Below are positions 4,361-5,614 of a stretch of 5,614 nucleotides of DNA, piece by piece; positions within the stretch are counted from its first letter, which is position 1, and every line of letters starts with the position of its first letter. A program made the position numbers and the translations under genes. The notes beneath the pieces were generated by a model, which saw nothing but the letters and a program-made list of their open reading frames with translations, did not search any database and was not told the DNA's origin. The stretch is from the NCBI GenBank assembly GCA_934526185.1, contig CAKTAA010000133.1:1-5614 (forward strand). Direction: 5' to 3'. This DNA is from an uncultured Eubacteriales bacterium. GTDB lineage: Bacteria > Bacillota > Clostridia > Oscillospirales > CAG-272.

Positions 4361-5533
4361 GAAGCGATAATAAATATCAAATTGCTGAACCCATACGCCG
4401 TCTATGTTCTGCCGTTCACCGACCACGATTTTGTCGATCAAGTCACTGACGATCTGCGGAGTGAGTTTGCGGATATCCCTGTAGTTACGGATGATCTCAA
4501 TAAACATTTCTGTGTTGATCTGCTGCTTATCCACGGCAGAGAAATGATTTTCGATTTCCTCGATCTCGCTTTGCAGTTTTTTGGACTCGGCATCGTATTT
4601 TTCGGTCATGGCAAGGTAGCGGTGTTCGGGAATGCGACCGAGTGCTTTGTCCTCATAGATGTTGGCGATAATAATGTCGATTTCCGCAAGCCGCGCTTTG
4701 GCATTTTCCACCTGCTTCATCAGCGTTTTGCGATCGGAGGTCAGCTCGTCCACTGCCATCGTACATAGCTCCTGCAGTAGTTTTCCGTCATTCTTGAGGG
4801 CAAGCCGCGCCTTTTCACGAATGCTTGCAAGCACCATTTTCTGTGCGTCTATGCTTGACAGGAAGTGATGTGTGCAGTAGGCTTTCCCATGATCTCGGTA
4901 GGTGCGGCAGCAGTAAAACTCACGGTCTTTTCCGTTTTTCTTACTGTTGCGGGACATCGTTTTTCCGCACTCGGCGCATTTCAGCACACCGTTGAGAACG
5001 CCCTTGGGGACGAGGTCGACCTCCTTGTGCCGCTTTTCAAGCATACGCTGTACTGTTTCAAAGTCCTCTTTGCTGATGATCGGCTCATGCATATCCTCGA
5101 TGATCACCAACTCATCCGGCGAGCTTTTGACTCGCTTTTTCAGTTGGAAGGACACGGTCGGTCGTTTGTTCCCGACCATAGCTCCGGTGTAGGTGGGATC
5201 GTGCAGCATTTTGCGGATGGTCTGCTCATGCCAGATATATTTTTCTGCCGGAAGCGTTCCGCATTTAAGACCGACCTCTGCGTAGTGATAGGAGGGACGC
5301 AACACCTTTTCGTGCTGCAGCATTGTTCCAATCGCTCTGCCGCCGTAGCCCTGTAAGGCAAGGTCGAATATGTGCCGCACGACCTTTGCTGCCGTTTCAT
5401 CGACAATAAAGCGGTGTTTCTTTTCGGGGTCGATGAGATATCCGTAGGGCGGTAAATTGCCGGTGAACAAGCCGTTGGCACGGCGATTTGCCATAGACGC
5501 ACGCTGTTTTTTGGATATGTCACGGGCGTACAT
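4346..5533 (-). CDS. Large serine recombinase lacking its catalytic domain (5'-truncated)
   Basis: 395 residues, but the family is normally about 500-560 with an N-terminal resolvase domain of about 150 residues carrying the nucleophilic serine. That domain is absent here. What remains, in order: the end of the long linking helix (YARDISKKQRASMANRRANG); the recombinase DNA-binding domain with GNLPPYGYLIDPEKKHRFIV and residues to about 165; a zinc ribbon with Cys186, Cys189, Cys208/209 and Cys220; a coiled coil (about 265-330); and the C-terminal tail DIYYRFVGLI. The same frame upstream still reads T-N-E, then meets TGA at 5545-5543, so the break lies just before the linking helix. ATG5533 has no convincing ribosome binding site and no promoter is seen. 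It probably cannot recombine DNA. It may be an expressed DNA-binding remnant or simply a pseudogene. Confidence 0.85.
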   Translation of the reverse strand: MYARDISKKQRASMANRRANGLFTGNLPPYGYLIDPEKKHRFIVDETAAKVVRHIFDLALQGYGGRAIGTMLQHEKVLRPSYHYAEVGLKCGTLPAEKYIWHEQTIRKMLHDPTYTGAMVGNKRPTVSFQLKKRVKSSPDELVIIEDMHEPIISKEDFETVQRMLEKRHKEVDLVPKGVLNGVLKCAECGKTMSRNSKKNGKDREFYCCRTYRDHGKAYCTHHFLSSIDAQKMVLASIREKARLALKNDGKLLQELCTMAVDELTSDRKTLMKQVENAKARLAEIDIIIANIYEDKALGRIPEHRYLAMTEKYDAESKKLQSEIEEIENHFSAVDKQQINTEMFIEIIRNYRDIRKLTPQIVSDLIDKIVVGERQNIDGVWVQQFDIYYRFVGLI

Positions 5534-5567
5534 CTCGTTAGTTCACTTCGCATAAAGCATGACAAGC

Positions 5568-5614
5568 TCACAGGTCGATATGCCCGATGAAATTGTAGTA
5601 GATATTGAAGTCCC
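5568..5614 (-). CDS. C-terminal tail of another large serine recombinase (partial, 5' end beyond the window)
   Basis: The 14 codons entering from the right edge read DFNIYYNFIGHIDL and then TGA. They align with the tail of the recombinase just downstream (DIYYRFVGLI) and with the usual end of Clostridia large serine recombinases. Tandem recombinase genes are common at the ends of ICEs in these bacteria. The stop is only 34 nt before the first codon of the truncated recombinase. The identification rests on a short stretch, so it is moderate. Confidence 0.6.
   Translation of the reverse strand, partial: DFNIYYNFIGHIDL

Noticed and set aside
4865..5356. Plus-strand open frame of 163 codons opposite the recombinase
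   Set aside because: Antisense to the zinc ribbon and recombinase domain of a recognised protein; no ribosome binding site or domain seen.
5140..5571. Minus-strand frame of 143 codons at the right end
   Set aside because: It overlaps the recombinase in another frame, is rich in Pro, Arg and Ser as expected of a shadow frame, and shows no homology I recognise.
1..5614. tRNA, rRNA, CRISPR array or terminal inverted repeats of an insertion sequence
   Set aside because: No cloverleaf, no regularly spaced repeats and no transposase gene or matching terminal repeats were found on reading both strands.

Overview
The window looks like part of an integrative and conjugative element (ICE) or a decayed derivative of one. 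The host is most likely a low-to-mid GC Gram-positive gut anaerobe of the Clostridia (Ruminococcus / Oscillospiraceae / Lachnospiraceae type). This rests on protein families I recognise (large serine recombinases, a VirB3-like and TraC-like transfer pair, a class B sortase, HipA-type kinases), on GGAGG/AGGAGG ribosome binding sites and on sigma-A type promoters. No database search was possible. All confidently called genes lie on the minus strand, so the order of transcription is from high to low coordinates.

Right end (4346-5614): the last 14 codons of one large serine recombinase enter from the edge. They are followed by a second recombinase that has kept its DNA-binding recombinase domain, zinc ribbon, coiled coil and C-terminal tail but has lost the whole catalytic serine domain. 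An intergenic stretch follows (4167-4345) with inverted repeats and weak small ORFs on both strands.

Centre (2721-4166): a self-contained cassette. A near-consensus promoter is overlaid by a 26-bp imperfect palindrome, followed by an XRE repressor-like gene that overlaps a HipA-like kinase gene by 4 nt (ATGA), then a strong intrinsic terminator. This is the layout of an autoregulated HipBA-type toxin-antitoxin or kinase module.

Left of centre (667-2699): a tightly packed transfer operon. It holds a conserved ICE hypothetical protein, a two-TM VirB3/PrgI-like protein, a TraC-like protein (the accessory domain that normally accompanies the VirB4 ATPase) and a class B sortase. Neighbours overlap or are coupled. 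The TraC-like gene carries an in-frame ochre stop at codon 9 of its expected N-terminus, and a GTG with its own ribosome binding site lies a few codons further on. No VirB4 ATPase follows within the window.

Left end (1-639): a separate transcription unit with a perfect-consensus promoter (TTGACA, 18 bp, TATAAT) and a leader with a hairpin and a possible 19-residue peptide. It drives a gene whose N-terminal 80 residues form one module. The rest resembles the N-terminus of a second HipA-like kinase and has its own internal ribosome binding site and TTG start. The gene runs off the left edge.

Overall, the window reads as an accessory ICE region where transfer genes, recombinase remnants and two kinase-type cargo units have been shuffled together. 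The most informative observations are the repressor/kinase cassette with its operator, the truncated recombinase next to the tail of another, the nonsense codon in the TraC-like gene, and the gene-within-gene start in the left HipA-like gene.
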